From assembly GCA_041691815.1 (NCBI GenBank), contig JBEPTZ010000197.1:1-5964 (forward strand): a stretch of 5,964 nt of DNA, given 5' to 3'. A program made the position numbers and the translations under genes. Below the pieces are notes generated by a model. That model ran no database searches, was not told the origin of the DNA, and saw nothing but the letters and a program-made list of their open reading frames with translations. Shown here piece after piece: positions 5,026 to 5,964 of the stretch; within the stretch, counting starts at the first letter, position 1; the number at the start of each line of letters is the position of its first letter. The stretch comes from 70-18 sp041691815 (GTDB taxonomy: Bacteria > Pseudomonadota > Alphaproteobacteria > Acetobacterales > Acetobacteraceae).

Positions 5026-5964
5026 TCAGCGCGGTACCGTGTCCACCCCCACCACATTGGCCGACATCCGCACGCCCTTGCGCGTGGCGTCGGCAATGGC
5101 TGCCTGCAATGCCCGCAGATAGGTGTCAACGGTATCGGAGTTGTCGCGAGCCGGAACGAACAGCGGCGCGGAGCTGGCGACGGCGAGGATCATATCGGTC
5201 CCGAACGGCGGGCCGACGGTCCAGCCGACCTCGGTCGGCTTGCAGTTGCAGGTAACCGGATCGCCCAGCGTCATCGTCGCCCGCGCCGGAAAGCTGCGCT
5301 CGGCAGTGGCGAGGCTGGTGCGCAGGTGCTGCAGATGGCGATCCTGGGTCTGGATGTCGATCTGCCGCTCCTCGGCGCTGGGATGCAGATGCACCATGCT
5401 GCCGTCGCCGGCGAAATAATCCACTTGCAGATAGCTGGTATAGCCGGGCGCGGTGATTTTCGGCACGATGCTGTTGGTGTCGTGCAGCGGTACGGCGCCG
5501 CCCTTCAGGCTGACCGCGACGCCGTTGCCTGACTCGCCGAAATGCGGGCCGATCGGCCGCACGATATCCAGCGCCTGGCAATACGGACCGCTGAAAACCC
5601 GGAGGTTCCATTGCACCGGGGCATTGCCGGCCGCCTGCTCGACAGCCGAACGCAGCTTCGCTTCGGCATCGCGGTTGATGAAGCCGGAGACCGTCACCTG
5701 GCGCTGCTCGCTGACATCGCCGCCGATGCTCGCGCAGCGGAACGGCTCGACCGCCGCGGCGATTGCCGTGCGCAACGCCGCCGCCGAGGGCGGGGCAGGG
5801 GCGGGTGGCGGAACTGGCGCCGGGGCCGGCGTCGGCACCGGTGTTGGCACAGGAACCGGCGCTGGGCTGGGTGCCGGCATCGGAACCGGGGTCGGCACCG
5901 GCGCCGGCTGCGGCGTTGGGGCAGGGGTGGGTGCGGGAGCAGGCGCGGGTGCCGGAGCCGGCAC
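5026..5964 (-). CDS. C-terminal part of a protein with Pro-rich repeat and DUF4384-like domain (N-terminus outside window)
   Basis: The stop is at 5026-5028 and the frame is open through the right edge; the first visible codon is a GTG within the repeat, so it is probably not the start. Counting from the edge, residues 1-60 are a Pro-Ala/Val/Thr repeat. Residues 65-137 form a small domain with VTVSGFINRDAEAKLRSAV and cysteines 77 and 129, resembling repeats that follow Ser/Thr kinase domains. Residues 145-270 resemble DUF4384, with YLQVDYFAGDGSMVHLHP (178-195) and GPPFGTDMILAVASSAPLF (251-269). Cysteines 239 and 241 form a CNC motif. Alphaproteobacterial proteins with this C-terminus often carry an N-terminal Ser/Thr kinase or caspase-like domain, and T6SS loci can encode kinases such as PpkA, but nothing of such a domain is visible. 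It is transcribed towards the HExxH gene. Confidence 0.72.
   Translation of the reverse strand: MPAPAPAPAPAPTPAPTPQPAPVPTPVPMPAPSPAPVPVPTPVPTPAPAPVPPPAPAPPSAAALRTAIAAAVEPFRCASIGGDVSEQRQVTVSGFINRDAEAKLRSAVEQAAGNAPVQWNLRVFSGPYCQALDIVRPIGPHFGESGNGVAVSLKGGAVPLHDTNSIVPKITAPGYTSYLQVDYFAGDGSMVHLHPSAEERQIDIQTQDRHLQHLRTSLATAERSFPARATMTLGDPVTCNCKPTEVGWTVGPPFGTDMILAVASSAPLFVPARDNSDTVDTYLRALQAAIADATRKGVRMSANVVGVDTVPR
5785..5964 (-). repeat. Degenerate hexanucleotide repeat encoding Pro-X dipeptides
   Basis: On the minus strand this is a run of about 60 codons in which nearly every second codon is proline (PA, PV, PT, with rare PQ, PM, PS). On the plus strand it appears as repeated GGCACCGG, GGAACCGG and GGTGCCGG words with a 6- to 12-base period. 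It continues past the window edge. It is a likely rigid spacer and a likely site of slippage or length variation. Confidence 0.85.

Noticed and set aside
5014..5034. Small GCGC/GCGC inverted repeat between the convergent genes as a bidirectional terminator
   Set aside because: The stem is only 4 pairs with no T-run on either side.
5785..5964. Possible CRISPR or intergenic repeat array at the right edge
   Set aside because: The repeats are short, degenerate, have no spacers and are in frame with a proline-rich coding tract.

Overview
The window is very GC-rich, densely coding DNA with strong G/C preference at third codon positions. It looks like an alphaproteobacterium, perhaps Rhodospirillales/Acetobacteraceae; that placement rests on base composition and gene style only. 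It carries the end of a type VI secretion system (T6SS) structural operon followed by cell-envelope genes. I see no RNA gene, insertion sequence, CRISPR array or prophage gene, and no gene-free stretch over 300 bases.

Left part (about 1-2936, + strand): the 3' end of tssF, all of tssG and a 502-residue SAM-dependent methyltransferase. They are fused by overlapping stop/start codons (GTGA between tssF and tssG, TAATG between tssG and the methyltransferase), so they should be one co-translated unit. TssF and TssG are baseplate proteins. The methyltransferase has the Rossmann plus regulatory-domain layout of protein lysine methyltransferases such as rickettsial PKMT, and is not a core T6SS component.

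Middle part (about 2937-5013, + strand): after a 147-base gap with a strong imperfect hairpin comes a secreted OmpA-family peptidoglycan-binding protein with a Pro/Ala linker. A second hairpin follows, then a membrane-anchored protein with a proline-rich linker and an HExxH zinc-metallopeptidase signature plus a downstream Glu. I do not recognise the family of this last protein, and it is the most interesting gene here.

Right part (5026-5964, - strand): a convergent gene, cut by the window edge, whose visible part is a long Pro-Ala/Val/Thr repeat followed by a cysteine-containing region and a DUF4384-like C-terminal domain. Such domains often sit at the C-terminus of Ser/Thr kinases or surface proteins, but the N-terminus is not visible.

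Taken together, a T6SS baseplate operon with a co-translated methyltransferase is followed by three neighbouring genes that each place a globular domain behind a long proline-rich tether. A working inference is that the OmpA protein and the HExxH protein help anchor the secretion machine in, or open, the peptidoglycan layer, and that the methyltransferase modifies a local protein. None of these functional links is proved by the sequence.
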